From the NCBI RefSeq assembly GCF_009557055.1, contig NZ_CP045649.1, positions 1,339,501-1,403,500 on the forward strand: DNA of 64,000 bases, read 5' to 3'. Positions 53,371-63,831 of this stretch are shown here, piece by piece. The first letter of the stretch is position 1, and each line of letters opens with the position of its first letter. Position numbers and translations under genes: made by a program. The notes beneath the pieces were generated by a model, which ran no database searches, was not told where the DNA came from, and saw nothing but the letters and a program-made list of their open reading frames with translations. The DNA is from Nocardioides sp. dk884. Its GTDB lineage: Bacteria > Actinomycetota > Actinomycetes > Propionibacteriales > Nocardioidaceae.

Positions 53371-54029
53371 CGCTGCAGGCAGACGAGGTCTGGTTCCGCC
53401 ACGGCGGCGACGACCCCTGGGTGCTGCGCGCGGCGAGCCTCCAGGTGCGCGCCGGCGAGGTCGTCGGGCTGCGCGGGCCCTCCGGCATCGGCAAGTCCAC
53501 CCTGGGCCGCGTCCTGGCCGGCCTGCTGCGACCCGCGCGGGGCGAGGTGCGTACGCCGCGGGGCCGGATCGTGCGTCCCTGCCGGGAGGTGCAGTACCTG
53601 GCCCAGGACGCGCAGGCGGCCATGAACCCGCGCTGGCGGGTCCGCGACGTCCTCGCTGAGGCCGGCCCCCACGAGGCAGGCCCCCACGAGGCTGGTCCCC
53701 ACGAGGCTGGTCCCGACGAGGCTGGGGGAGGCACGGACGGCGGGCTGGTCGACCCGGGCTGGCACGACCGGTTCCCCCACGAGCTCAGCGGCGGCCAGCT
53801 GCAGCGGGTCAACCTGGCCCGGGCACTGCGGGCCGGGCCGACCTACCTCGTCGCCGACGAGATCTCGGCGAGCCTGGACGCGGTCAACCAGGCGGTGGTG
53901 TGGCACGACCTGATGGCGGCGGCACGCGCCGCGGGTCTGGGCGTGGTGGCCATCTCCCACGACGCGTCGCTCCTGGAGCGGGTGGCGGACCGGGTGGTGG
54001 AGTTCGTCCCCGGCGGTCCGACCGGCTGA
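53367..54029 (+). CDS. nikE: Nickel/peptide ABC transporter ATPase, second subunit, with EAGPH repeats
   Basis: A 220-aa ATPase, short for the DppF/NikE type. Walker A GPSGIGKST, Q-loop YLAQDAQAAMNPRW, signature LSGGQLQRVN, Walker B YLVADEISASLD and H-loop AISHD. Between Q-loop and signature, four tandem pentapeptides (EAGPH three times, then EAGPD) interrupt the helical domain. This is not a usual feature of the family. ATG overlaps the nikD stop by 4 nt. It is the last gene of the operon. Confidence 0.75.
   Translation: MTLQADEVWFRHGGDDPWVLRAASLQVRAGEVVGLRGPSGIGKSTLGRVLAGLLRPARGEVRTPRGRIVRPCREVQYLAQDAQAAMNPRWRVRDVLAEAGPHEAGPHEAGPHEAGPDEAGGGTDGGLVDPGWHDRFPHELSGGQLQRVNLARALRAGPTYLVADEISASLDAVNQAVVWHDLMAAARAAGLGVVAISHDASLLERVADRVVEFVPGGPTG
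53658..53717 (+). repeat. Four tandem 15-bp repeats within nikE
   Basis: The unit GAGGCNGGNCCCCAC is repeated four times (53658, 53673, 53688 and 53703), with the fourth ending CCCGAC; a partial fifth starts at 53718. It is in frame and encodes EAGPH units. Synonymous changes differ between copies. Confidence 0.9.
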
Positions 54030-54037
54030 GCGCCTGC

Positions 54038-54053
54038 GGCGCGGATCCGCGCC
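54038..54053 (+). terminator. Weak hairpin after the nik operon
   Basis: GGCGCG-GATC-CGCGCC, 8 nt after the nikE stop. It is short (6-bp stem) and may only attenuate before ftsY. Confidence 0.4.
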
Positions 54054-54077
54054 GGGGCCTCTGGTTGGATTGGGCCC

Positions 54078-55259
54078 ATGGAATCTCTCGCCCTCGTGAT
54101 CCTGCTCGTCGCCGTCGTCGGCGTCGCGCTGGTCGTCACTGTCGCCGGCCTGCTGGTGAGCGGCCGGCGCAAGCCCAAGCCGCTGCCGCGCACCCACACC
54201 GACGTCATCGCGACGCCGCCGACCGATCCCGACGCGCCGCCGGTGGAGCTCAGCTCGCCGCCGGCGACCATCGAGCCCGAGGTCGAGGCCGAGCCGGCCG
54301 TCATCGTCGAGGAGCCGGAGCTCCCGGCCCTGGAGCGGCCCGAGGGCACCGCCTCGCGCCTGGTGCGTCTGCGCCAGCGCCTCGCCGGCTCCCAGGGTGG
54401 CCTGGGCCGCGGCCTGCTCGCGCTGCTCAGCCGCGACCGGATCGACGAGGACACCTGGGAGTCCATCGAGGACACCCTGCTCACCGCCGACGTGGGCGTC
54501 GTGCCCACCCAGGAGCTGGTCGAGCGGCTGCGCACCCGCATGCGCGTCGAGGGCCTCTCGGCGGCGGAGACGCGCACCATCCTGCGCGAGGAGCTGCTGA
54601 CCCTTGTCGATCCCGACATGGACCGCCGCCTGCAGGTCAGCGGCGAGGACGGCAAGCCCGGCGTCGTCCTGGTCGTCGGCGTGAACGGCGCCGGCAAGAC
54701 CACGACGGTCGGCAAGATCTCGCGCATCCTGGTCGCTGAGGAGCGCAGCGTGGTGCTCGGCGCGGCCGACACCTTCCGTGCCGCCGCTGTCGAGCAGCTC
54801 GCCACCTGGGGCGAGCGCGTCGGCGTCGAGGTCGTCCGCGGCCCCGAGGGCACCGACCCCGCCAGCGTCGCCTTCGACGCGGTCAAGGAGGGCGTCGACC
54901 GCGGCGTCGACACCGTCATCGTCGACACCGCTGGTCGGCTGCAGAACAAGGCCGGCCTGATGGACGAGCTCGGCAAGGTCAAGCGGGTGATCGAGAAGCA
55001 GGCGCCGGTCACCGAGGTGCTGCTCGTCCTCGACGCCACGACCGGCCAGAACGGCATGATCCAGGCGCGGGTCTTCAGCGAGGTCGTCGACGTCACCGGC
55101 ATCGTGCTCACCAAGCTCGACGGCTCGGCCAAGGGCGGCATCGTCGTGGCCGTCCAGCGCGAGCTCGGCGTACCGGTCAAGCTGGTGGGGCTCGGCGAGG
55201 GCGCTGACGACCTCGCGCCGTTCGACCCGGGCGCGTTCGTGGACGCCCTGCTCGGCTGA
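54078..55259 (+). CDS. ftsY: Signal recognition particle receptor FtsY
   Basis: A 393-aa SRP GTPase. An N-terminal membrane helix (residues 4-28) and an acidic, Pro-rich A region (to about 88) precede the N and G domains. The P-loop is GVNGAGKTTT (201-210), with DTAGRLQNK and TKLDGSAKGG following. Direct membrane insertion is typical of actinobacterial FtsY. It works with Ffh, whose gene is at the end of the window. In mycobacteria ftsY directly follows smc; here the nik operon lies between. Confidence 0.95.
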   Translation: MESLALVILLVAVVGVALVVTVAGLLVSGRRKPKPLPRTHTDVIATPPTDPDAPPVELSSPPATIEPEVEAEPAVIVEEPELPALERPEGTASRLVRLRQRLAGSQGGLGRGLLALLSRDRIDEDTWESIEDTLLTADVGVVPTQELVERLRTRMRVEGLSAAETRTILREELLTLVDPDMDRRLQVSGEDGKPGVVLVVGVNGAGKTTTVGKISRILVAEERSVVLGAADTFRAAAVEQLATWGERVGVEVVRGPEGTDPASVAFDAVKEGVDRGVDTVIVDTAGRLQNKAGLMDELGKVKRVIEKQAPVTEVLLVLDATTGQNGMIQARVFSEVVDVTGIVLTKLDGSAKGGIVVAVQRELGVPVKLVGLGEGADDLAPFDPGAFVDALLG

Positions 55260-55280
55260 GCTTCGTCCCGCACCCTGCCT

Positions 55281-55313
55281 CGACCCCGGTCCGCGTCCGC
55301 GCGGCCGGGGTCG
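55281..55313 (+). terminator. Terminator after ftsY
   Basis: A 9-bp stem CGACCCCGG/CCGGGGTCG (55281-55289, 55305-55313) around a 15-nt loop, 21 nt after the stop. Confidence 0.6.
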
Positions 55314-55529
55314 CGGCGTTCCCAGGCGCTACGACGGGCAAACGGCCGGACTCCAGGCGACATCCAGATGTAACAAACACCTCGGACTCGTTTCCTGCCA
55401 GCAACAAACAGCGGTCCATGGCGAAACCTCCGGGACCGAGGGTCTAGGAGAACGGACACGGAGCCGGCCCGAGGAGACAACGCCGTCAGGGGTCCCCGTC
55501 GTCCACAGATCGCTAACCCTGGAGGTTCG

Positions 55530-57211
<1,682 letters not shown>

Positions 57212-57241
57212 TCCGAGCTCTGTGATCCGACACCGCTGAAC

Positions 57242-57282
57242 CACCACGGCCCGGCTCCCCGATGGGGGGTCGGGCCGTGGTG
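57242..57282 (+). terminator. Terminator after amt-glnB
   Basis: The stem CACCACGGCCCG/CGGGCCGTGGTG (57242-57253, 57271-57282) continues inward as CTCCCC/GGGGGT-like pairs with loop GATG. It separates glnD from amt-glnB. Confidence 0.8.
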
Positions 57283-57376
57283 CGTCCTGCGAGATGATGC
57301 AGCCCCCGTCGCGCGGCGTCCGCCCGCGCGGCCCTGGCCCGGCCCGCCCCCGACCGCACCACCAGGAGACCACCGG

Positions 57377-57436
57377 ATGAACCCCGGCAGCGCACGCCCC
57401 GCACGCCCCGCAGGAACCCCAGGACCGCTCTCGTGA
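57377..57436 (+). CDS. 19-codon upstream ORF coupled to glnD
   Basis: A short ORF encoding MNPGSARPARPAGTPGPLS. AGGAG (57364-57368) lies 8 nt before its ATG, a good ribosome site. The TGA at 57434-57436 overlaps the glnD GTG (57433-57435) as GTGA, while glnD itself has no ribosome site. This is the arrangement of a leader ORF with translational coupling. It has not been recognised in any family. A frameshift in a longer glnD start is the alternative. Confidence 0.5.
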   Translation: MNPGSARPARPAGTPGPLS

Positions 57437-59664
57437 CCGCAGCCGAGCGGGCCCGTCGTACGAGCGAGGCCGACGCGCTGTGCGCCACGGCGTACGCCGC
57501 GTGCGGGGGGCCGGACACCGGGATCGCGCTGGTCGCGGTGGGCGGCTACGGCCGCGGCGAGCTGGCGCCGCACTCCGACCTCGACGTGGTCCTGGTCTGC
57601 GACGAGGGGGTCGAGCCGGGGGAGCTCGCCGAGCGGGTGTGGTACCCGCTGTGGGACTCCGGCGCCCGGGTCGACCACGCGGTGCGCACGCTGGCCGAGG
57701 TGCAGCGCGCCGCGGAGGACGACCTGCGGGTGGCGCTCGGGCTGCTCGACGCGCGCCACCTCGCCGGGGACCCGAACCTCACGCTGCGGCTGCGCACCCA
57801 GGTGCTCGCCCAGTGGCGCCGCGGCGCGCTGCGCCGCCTGCCCGAGCTGCAGCGTCTGGTGCGCGAGCGGCACCGCCGCGTCGGTGAGCTCGCGCACCTC
57901 TCGGTCCCCGAGGTCAAGGAGGCCGGCGGCGGCCTGCGCGACGCCGGGGTGCTCAAGGCGCTGCTGGCGACCTGGCTGGTCGACGTGCCGCACGTCGAGC
58001 TCGAGCAGAGCCGCCGCGCGCTGCTCGACGTGCGCGACCTCGTGCAGACCTTCGCCGGGCGCGCCTCGGACCGGATCGCCCCGGAGATGTGGACCGACCT
58101 GGCCGAGGGGCTGGGGCTCGCCGACGCCCGGGCCGCGCAGGTGCACGTGCGTGAGCTCGGACGCCGCATCACCCACCTCTCGCGGCTCTCCTGGCGCCGG
58201 GTGGACGCGCGGGTCGCCCAGCCGGCAGCGGTCGGCGTACGACGTCCTGCGCTGGTGTCGGTGGCGCCCGGGGTCGCGGTGTCACGAGCGGAGGTCGTGC
58301 TGGCGAAGGGCGCACAGCCCGACCGGGACCCGCTGCTGCTGCTGCGGGCGGCGACCGTCGCGGCCGAGCGCGACCTGGTGCTGTCGCCGCTCACCGCGGC
58401 CCGGCTGGCGCGCGAGTGCCCGCCGCTGTGCGACCCCTGGCCCGACGAGGCGCGGCACCTGATGGTGCGGCTGCTGGCCGCGGGGCCGGGGCTGCTCCCG
58501 GTCTGGGAGACCCTGGAGGAGACCGGCGCGCTGGACGCGTTGTTGCCCGAGTGGGAGGCGATCCGGCTGCTGCCGCACGCCTCGGTGATCCACCGCTTCA
58601 CCGTCGACCGGCACGTGGTCGAGACCTGCATCGAGGCCTCGGCGCTGATCCGGGAGGTGAACCGTCCCGACGTGCTCATGGTCGCCGCCCTGCTGCACGA
58701 CATCGGCAAGGGCCGGCTCACCGAGCACAGCGTCGCGGGGGAGCCGATCGCCCGGGCGATTGCGACCCGGATGGGCTTCGACGACGACGCCGTCGACCTG
58801 GTGGCCCGCCTGGTGCGCTGGCACCTGCTGCTGGCGGAGACCGCGACCACCCGCGACCCCGACGACCCCGCCACCGTCGCGCTGGTCGCCGAGCGGCTGC
58901 GCGACGCCGAGGCGCTCGACCTGCTGGCCGCCCTGACCCAGGCCGACGCCCGCGCGACGGCGCCGCAGGCCTGGACCACCTGGCGTGCCGGGCTGGTGCG
59001 CGACCTGACCCGGCGGGTGCGCGGGGTGCTGCAGGGGGAGGTCTCCCCGGCGCGGGTGGTCGGCGAGGACGTCGTACTGCCCCGGGAGGCCGCCCGGGGT
59101 CGCCTGGTGCTGGACATCGAGCCGGTGCGCGACGGCTCGCGGGTGACCGCGATCGCGCCGGACCGGGTCGGGCTGCTCGCCGACGTCGCCGCGACCTTCG
59201 CGCTCCAGCGGCTGCCGGTGCGCGCCGCCCGGGCGTGGGCGCAGGACCACTACGGCGTCAGCGTGTGGCAGCTCGACGGTGAGGACCTCGACCCCGCGCT
59301 GCTGCGTGAGCGTTACGAGGCGATCCTCGAGGGCCGCCTCGACCCGCAGCCCCGCCTCTCGCGCCAGTCGGCCCGGCAGACGCTCGCCCCGAACGTCGCC
59401 GTACGACCCGAGGCGTCGGCGCAGGCCACGGTGCTGGAGGTGCGCGCCGACGACCGCCCGGGCGTGGTCTACCTCGTCTGCTCCGCCCTCGCGCACCTCG
59501 ACGTGGCGGTGCGCTCGGCGCACGTGGACACCCTGGGGCCGCAGGCGGTCGACGTGTTCTACCTGCAGGAGGCCGGGGCCGGCGCGCTCTCGGACTCCCG
59601 GGCCGCCGAGGCGGCGCACGCCGTACGAGCCGCGCTCGGCGGGGAAGCCCCTCCGTCGCCCTAG
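57433..59664 (+). CDS. glnD: [Protein-PII] uridylyl/adenylyltransferase GlnD
   Basis: A 743-aa bifunctional enzyme that modifies and demodifies PII according to glutamine level. The nucleotidyltransferase motif is GGYGRGELAPHSDLDVVLV (37-55), the HD hydrolase motif is LLHDIGKG with His residues earlier (HRFTVDRHVVE), and two ACT domains end the protein (about 585-735). The GTG at 57433 overlaps an upstream ORF, and the N-terminus is about 20 residues shorter than typical. Its end overlaps the ybdD stop by 4 bp from the other strand. Confidence 0.93.
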   Translation: MTAAERARRTSEADALCATAYAACGGPDTGIALVAVGGYGRGELAPHSDLDVVLVCDEGVEPGELAERVWYPLWDSGARVDHAVRTLAEVQRAAEDDLRVALGLLDARHLAGDPNLTLRLRTQVLAQWRRGALRRLPELQRLVRERHRRVGELAHLSVPEVKEAGGGLRDAGVLKALLATWLVDVPHVELEQSRRALLDVRDLVQTFAGRASDRIAPEMWTDLAEGLGLADARAAQVHVRELGRRITHLSRLSWRRVDARVAQPAAVGVRRPALVSVAPGVAVSRAEVVLAKGAQPDRDPLLLLRAATVAAERDLVLSPLTAARLARECPPLCDPWPDEARHLMVRLLAAGPGLLPVWETLEETGALDALLPEWEAIRLLPHASVIHRFTVDRHVVETCIEASALIREVNRPDVLMVAALLHDIGKGRLTEHSVAGEPIARAIATRMGFDDDAVDLVARLVRWHLLLAETATTRDPDDPATVALVAERLRDAEALDLLAALTQADARATAPQAWTTWRAGLVRDLTRRVRGVLQGEVSPARVVGEDVVLPREAARGRLVLDIEPVRDGSRVTAIAPDRVGLLADVAATFALQRLPVRAARAWAQDHYGVSVWQLDGEDLDPALLRERYEAILEGRLDPQPRLSRQSARQTLAPNVAVRPEASAQATVLEVRADDRPGVVYLVCSALAHLDVAVRSAHVDTLGPQAVDVFYLQEAGAGALSDSRAAEAAHAVRAALGGEAPPSP

Positions 59665-59873
59665 CAGCAGCGGCCGGTCTGCTGGTGCTCGCGCAGGTCG
59701 GCGCGGTGCCGCTCGAACTCGCGACGCGACATCGGGGTGCGACCGTCCGCGGCACACCGGGCGAGGTAGTCGTCCCAGCGCGACTCGCCGCTCACCTCGC
59801 GCAGGTACCAGCGCAGCCCCGCCGCGGCCCGCCGCAGCGGGCCGGGGCGGGCCGTCGTACGCGAGGTGCTCAT
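59661..59873 (-). CDS. ybdD: YbdD/YjiX family small protein
   Basis: A 70-aa protein with the family pattern WYLREVSGESRWDDYLARC and REFERHRADLREHQQ. YbdD and YjiX are encoded after CstA-type transporters in E. coli, and are needed for pyruvate uptake together with them. Its ATG overlaps the cstA stop by 4 nt (ATGA). The C-terminus ends in CC. Confidence 0.85.
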   Translation of the reverse strand: MSTSRTTARPGPLRRAAAGLRWYLREVSGESRWDDYLARCAADGRTPMSRREFERHRADLREHQQTGRCC

Positions 59874-62086
59874 CGCGGGTCACCGGCGAGCCGGGTCGGG
59901 TCCTCACGACGCGACTGCTCCCACTCGCGCACGGCGACCTTCTCCTCGGCGGTGGCGAAGAAGTCGCTCGGGGCGACGATGTGGGAGGGCGTGTAGGGCA
60001 CCTCGGTCGTCGGCAGCCCCCCGGCGCGGGCGGCGCGCACGCAGACCACCGCTGCGTTGGCGACCACGACGATCACCAGCACGGCGAAGGTCGCCTGCAG
60101 CACGCCGTTCAGCGTGGAGTTGAAGACCACCTGGTCCATCTGTGAGGCGTCCGCGGCCGGAGCCAGGACCTCGCCGGCGTCGCGGGCCGTGCGGTAGCGG
60201 TCGGCCTGGGCGAAGTAGCCGATCGCCGGGTCGTCGGAGAACACCTTCTGCCAGCTCGCCGTCATCGTGACCACGAGGTCCCACACGAGCGGGACACCCG
60301 GCACCCAGGCCCAGCGCAGCTTGCCGTGCTTGATCAGCAGCGTGACGCACAGGGTCAGCGCGATCGCGGCCAGCAGCTGGTTGGCGATGCCGAACAGCGG
60401 GAAGAGCTGGTTGATGCCGCCGAGCGGGTCGCTCACGCCGATGTAGAGCATCGAGCCCCACGCGGCCACGACGACCGCGCTGGCGCCCCAGGCCGCGGGC
60501 TTCCAGGAGGTGTCGCCGAAGCGCGTCCACACGTTGCCGATGGTGTCCTGCAGCATGAACCGGCCGACCCGGGTGCCCGCGTCGACGGCGGTGAGGATGA
60601 ACAGCGCCTCGAACATGATCGCGAAGTGGTACCAGAACGCCGCGAGCCCGCCGCCGAACGCCTCCTCGAAGATCTGGGAGATGCCGAACGCCAGGGTCGG
60701 CGCCCCGCCGGTGCGCGAGACGAGTGTCTGCTCCTCGACCGCCGCGGCGGCCGCCTGGAGCTGCTCGGGGGTGATCGTGAAGCCGAGCCCGGTGACGTAC
60801 TCCGCGGCGGAGGTGAAGTCGCCGCCGGTCGCGCCGGCCGGGCTGTTCATCGCGTAGTACATGCCCTGGTCGATGACCACGGCGGCGATCAGTGCGCTGA
60901 TGGCCACGAAGGACTCCATCAGCATGCCGCCGTAGCCGATCATCCGGACCTGGCTCTCCTTGGCGATCATCTTGGGCGTGGTGCCCGAGGAGATCAGCGC
61001 GTGGAAGCCGGACAGCGCGCCGCAGGCGATGGTGATGAAGACGAACGGGAACAGCTCGCCGGCGAAGACCGGGCCGTCGCCGTCACGGGCGAAGCTGGTG
61101 ACGGCGTCGGCCTGGAGGACCGGGCGGGCGAGGACGAACCCGATCGCGAGCAGCACGATCACCCCGACCTTCATGAACGTCGAGAGGTAGTCGCGCGGGG
61201 TCAGCAGCGTCCACACCGGCAGCACCGAGGCGATGAAGCCGTAGACGACCAGGCACAGGGTGAGCGTCTCGGGGGACAGAGTCAGCGCGTCGCCGAGGGC
61301 GGTGCCGTCGACGTAGCCGCCGCCGATGATGGCCAGCAGCAGCAGCACGACCCCGATCGCGGTCACCTCGAGCACCCGCCCGGGGCGCAGGAAGCGCAGG
61401 TAGACGCCCATGAACAGCGCGATCGGGATGGTCAGGCCGATCGAGAACACGCCCCACGGCGACTCGGCCAGTGCATTGACCACGACCAGCGCGAGCACCG
61501 CCAAGATGATGATCATGATCGCGAAGACCGCGATCAGCGCCGCGGTGCCGCCGACCACGCCGATCTCGTCGCGCACCATCTGCCCCAGGCTCTTGCCGTC
61601 GCGGCGCATCGAGAAGAACAGCACGATCATGTCCTGCACGGCACCGGCCAGGATGACGCCGACGACGATCCAGATCGTGCCGGGCAGGTAGCCCATCTGC
61701 GCGGCGAGGACCGGTCCGACCAGCGGCCCGGCGCCCGCGATCGCGGCGAAGTGGTGCCCGAACAGCACCCGGCGGTCGGTGACCTCGAAGTCGACGCCGT
61801 CATCGAGCCGCTCCGCCGGGGTGGCCCGGGTGTCGTCGACCTCCAGCACCCGCCGGGCGATGAACCGGGAGTAGAACCGGTAGGCGATGGCGTACGACGC
61901 GAGCGCGGCGAACAGGATCCACAGCGCCGAGACCTCCTCGCCGCGGGCGAGGGCGAGCACCGTCCAGCACACCGCGCCGACGACGGCGACGAGGACCCAG
62001 ATCAGGATCGAGAGCGGGCCCGGTCGGCCACGGGGCGCGGGGGAGCGCGGTCGGTCGGCGTGCGGGCTGGGCGTGGTGGTCTCCAT
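59870..62086 (-). CDS. cstA: CstA family pyruvate/peptide transporter
   Basis: A 738-aa polytopic transporter of the CstA/BtsT family with at least 16 hydrophobic segments. The family start is visible (YRFYSRFIARRVLEVDD, then HHFAAIAGAGPLVGPVLAAQMG and SSGTTPKMIAKESQVRMIGYGGM). It imports pyruvate or peptides during carbon starvation, with YbdD as partner. ATG 62086 has GGAGG 5 nt upstream. It is divergent from ffh. Confidence 0.93.
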   Translation of the reverse strand: METTTPSPHADRPRSPAPRGRPGPLSILIWVLVAVVGAVCWTVLALARGEEVSALWILFAALASYAIAYRFYSRFIARRVLEVDDTRATPAERLDDGVDFEVTDRRVLFGHHFAAIAGAGPLVGPVLAAQMGYLPGTIWIVVGVILAGAVQDMIVLFFSMRRDGKSLGQMVRDEIGVVGGTAALIAVFAIMIIILAVLALVVVNALAESPWGVFSIGLTIPIALFMGVYLRFLRPGRVLEVTAIGVVLLLLAIIGGGYVDGTALGDALTLSPETLTLCLVVYGFIASVLPVWTLLTPRDYLSTFMKVGVIVLLAIGFVLARPVLQADAVTSFARDGDGPVFAGELFPFVFITIACGALSGFHALISSGTTPKMIAKESQVRMIGYGGMLMESFVAISALIAAVVIDQGMYYAMNSPAGATGGDFTSAAEYVTGLGFTITPEQLQAAAAAVEEQTLVSRTGGAPTLAFGISQIFEEAFGGGLAAFWYHFAIMFEALFILTAVDAGTRVGRFMLQDTIGNVWTRFGDTSWKPAAWGASAVVVAAWGSMLYIGVSDPLGGINQLFPLFGIANQLLAAIALTLCVTLLIKHGKLRWAWVPGVPLVWDLVVTMTASWQKVFSDDPAIGYFAQADRYRTARDAGEVLAPAADASQMDQVVFNSTLNGVLQATFAVLVIVVVANAAVVCVRAARAGGLPTTEVPYTPSHIVAPSDFFATAEEKVAVREWEQSRREDPTRLAGDPR

Positions 62087-62255
62087 GGGTCCTCCAGGTG
62101 CCGTTTCGACGACGTCATTGTGACCTACGTCGCATTGCGGGACGGGTACCCCGCGCGGCCCCGCAGGTCGATTCGTCGCGCCGGGGCGGCGGATCGACGC
62201 GCGCCCGTTAGGATTTGCGCTGATCACCCACCCACAGGACCGAGGACCACCTTTC

Positions 62256-63824
62256 GTGTTCGCCACTCTTTCCGACCGCCTCGCCGACACCTTCAAGAAC
62301 CTCCGGGGGAAGGGCCGGCTCTCCGAGGCCGACATCGACGCCACCGCGCGCGAGATCCGCATCGCGCTGCTGGAGGCCGACGTCGCCCTCCCGGTCGTCA
62401 AGGAGTTCGTCGGCGCGGTCAAGGACCGGGCCCGCGGCGAGGAGGTCAGCCAGGCGCTGAACCCCGCCCAGCAGATCGTCAAGATCGTCAACGAGGAGCT
62501 CGTCGAGATCCTCGGCGGCGAGACCCGGCGCCTGCGCTTCGCCAAGACCGGTCCGACCGTGATCATGCTCGCCGGCCTCCAGGGCGCCGGCAAGACGACG
62601 CTGGCCGCCAAGCTTGCGCTGTGGCTCAAGGAGCAGGGCCGCACGCCGATGCTGGCTGCCTGTGACCTCCAGCGGCCCAACGCGGTCAACCAGCTGCAGG
62701 TCAACGGCGAGCGCGTCGGCGTACCCGTGTTCGCGCCGCAGCCGGGCAACGGCGTCGGCGACCCGGTCGCGGTCGCCCGCGAGGCCCTCGACGAGGCCAA
62801 GCGCAAGCTGCACGACGTCCTCATCATCGACACCGCCGGTCGACTCGGCGTCGACGCCGAGCTGATGCAGCAGGCCGCCGACATCCGCGACGCGGTCAAC
62901 CCCGACGAGGTCCTCTTCGTCGTCGACGCGATGATCGGCCAGGACGCCGTCACCACGGCGCAGGCGTTCCTCGACGGGGTCGGCTACGACGGCGTCGTGC
63001 TCACCAAGCTCGACGGTGACGCCCGCGGTGGCGCGGCGCTCTCGATCCGCTCGCTCACCGGCAAGCCGGTCATGTTCGCCTCCAACGGCGAGAAGATGAC
63101 CGACTTCGACCTCTTCCACCCCGACCGCATGGCCTCGCGCATCCTCGACATGGGCGACGTCATGACCCTGATCGAGCAGGCCGAGAAGACCTTCGACGCC
63201 GAGCAGGCGATGAAGGCGGCCGAGAAGCTCTCGGGCAAGGGCGACTTCACCCTCGACGACTTCCTGCAGCAGATGCAGCAGGTCCGCAAGCTCGGCTCGA
63301 TGTCGAAGATCATGGGCATGCTGCCCGGGATGGGTCAGTTCCGCGACCAGCTCGAGAACTTCGACGAGCGCGAGATCGACCGCATCCAGGCCATCATCCA
63401 GTCGATGACCCCGGCCGAGCGGGCCAACCCCAAGATGATCGACGGCTCGCGCCGGGCCCGCATCGCGAAGGGCTCGGGGCGCCAGGTCTCCGACGTCAAC
63501 AATCTCGTCGACCGCTTCTTCGAGGCGCGCAAGATGATGATGCAGATGGCGCGCGGCGGGGGGATCCCGGGGATGCCCGGCATGCCGGGGATCCCGGGCA
63601 TGCCCGGTCCGGGCAAGAAGGCGAAGCAGGCCAAGCAGGCGAAGAAGGGCAAGAAGCGCGTCTCGGGCAACCCGGCCAAGGCGGCGCAGGAGAAGGCCGC
63701 CCAGGCCGAGCGTCCGGCCGCCGCGGCGAACCCCTTCGGCAAGCCCGACGGCGAGGACGTGGACTACGAGCAGGCGGCCGCCGCGCTGAACCTGCCGAAG
63801 GACTTCTCCAAGTTCCTCAAGTGA
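62256..63824 (+). CDS. ffh: Signal recognition particle protein Ffh
   Basis: A 522-aa SRP GTPase. The N domain (1-95) is followed by the G domain with P-loop GLQGAGKTT (107-115), DTAGRLGVD and TKLDGDARGG, and a methionine-rich M domain (about 330-440) that binds 4.5S RNA and signal peptides. The Gly-Met-Pro repeat region (GGGIPGMPGMPGIPGMPGPG) and a Lys-rich tail close the protein. It has a GTG start with GAGGAC upstream. A possible -10 TAGGAT lies at 62209-62214. Confidence 0.96.
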   Translation: MFATLSDRLADTFKNLRGKGRLSEADIDATAREIRIALLEADVALPVVKEFVGAVKDRARGEEVSQALNPAQQIVKIVNEELVEILGGETRRLRFAKTGPTVIMLAGLQGAGKTTLAAKLALWLKEQGRTPMLAACDLQRPNAVNQLQVNGERVGVPVFAPQPGNGVGDPVAVAREALDEAKRKLHDVLIIDTAGRLGVDAELMQQAADIRDAVNPDEVLFVVDAMIGQDAVTTAQAFLDGVGYDGVVLTKLDGDARGGAALSIRSLTGKPVMFASNGEKMTDFDLFHPDRMASRILDMGDVMTLIEQAEKTFDAEQAMKAAEKLSGKGDFTLDDFLQQMQQVRKLGSMSKIMGMLPGMGQFRDQLENFDEREIDRIQAIIQSMTPAERANPKMIDGSRRARIAKGSGRQVSDVNNLVDRFFEARKMMMQMARGGGIPGMPGMPGIPGMPGPGKKAKQAKQAKKGKKRVSGNPAKAAQEKAAQAERPAAAANPFGKPDGEDVDYEQAAAALNLPKDFSKFLK

Positions 63825-63831
63825 GCCGGTG

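Noticed and set aside
55370..55429. Possible GlnR box before amt (GTAAC, GTTTC, GAAAC words)
   Set aside because: The words are present, but the spacing between them does not fit the 11/22-bp pattern of GlnR sites. A different regulator may control amt.
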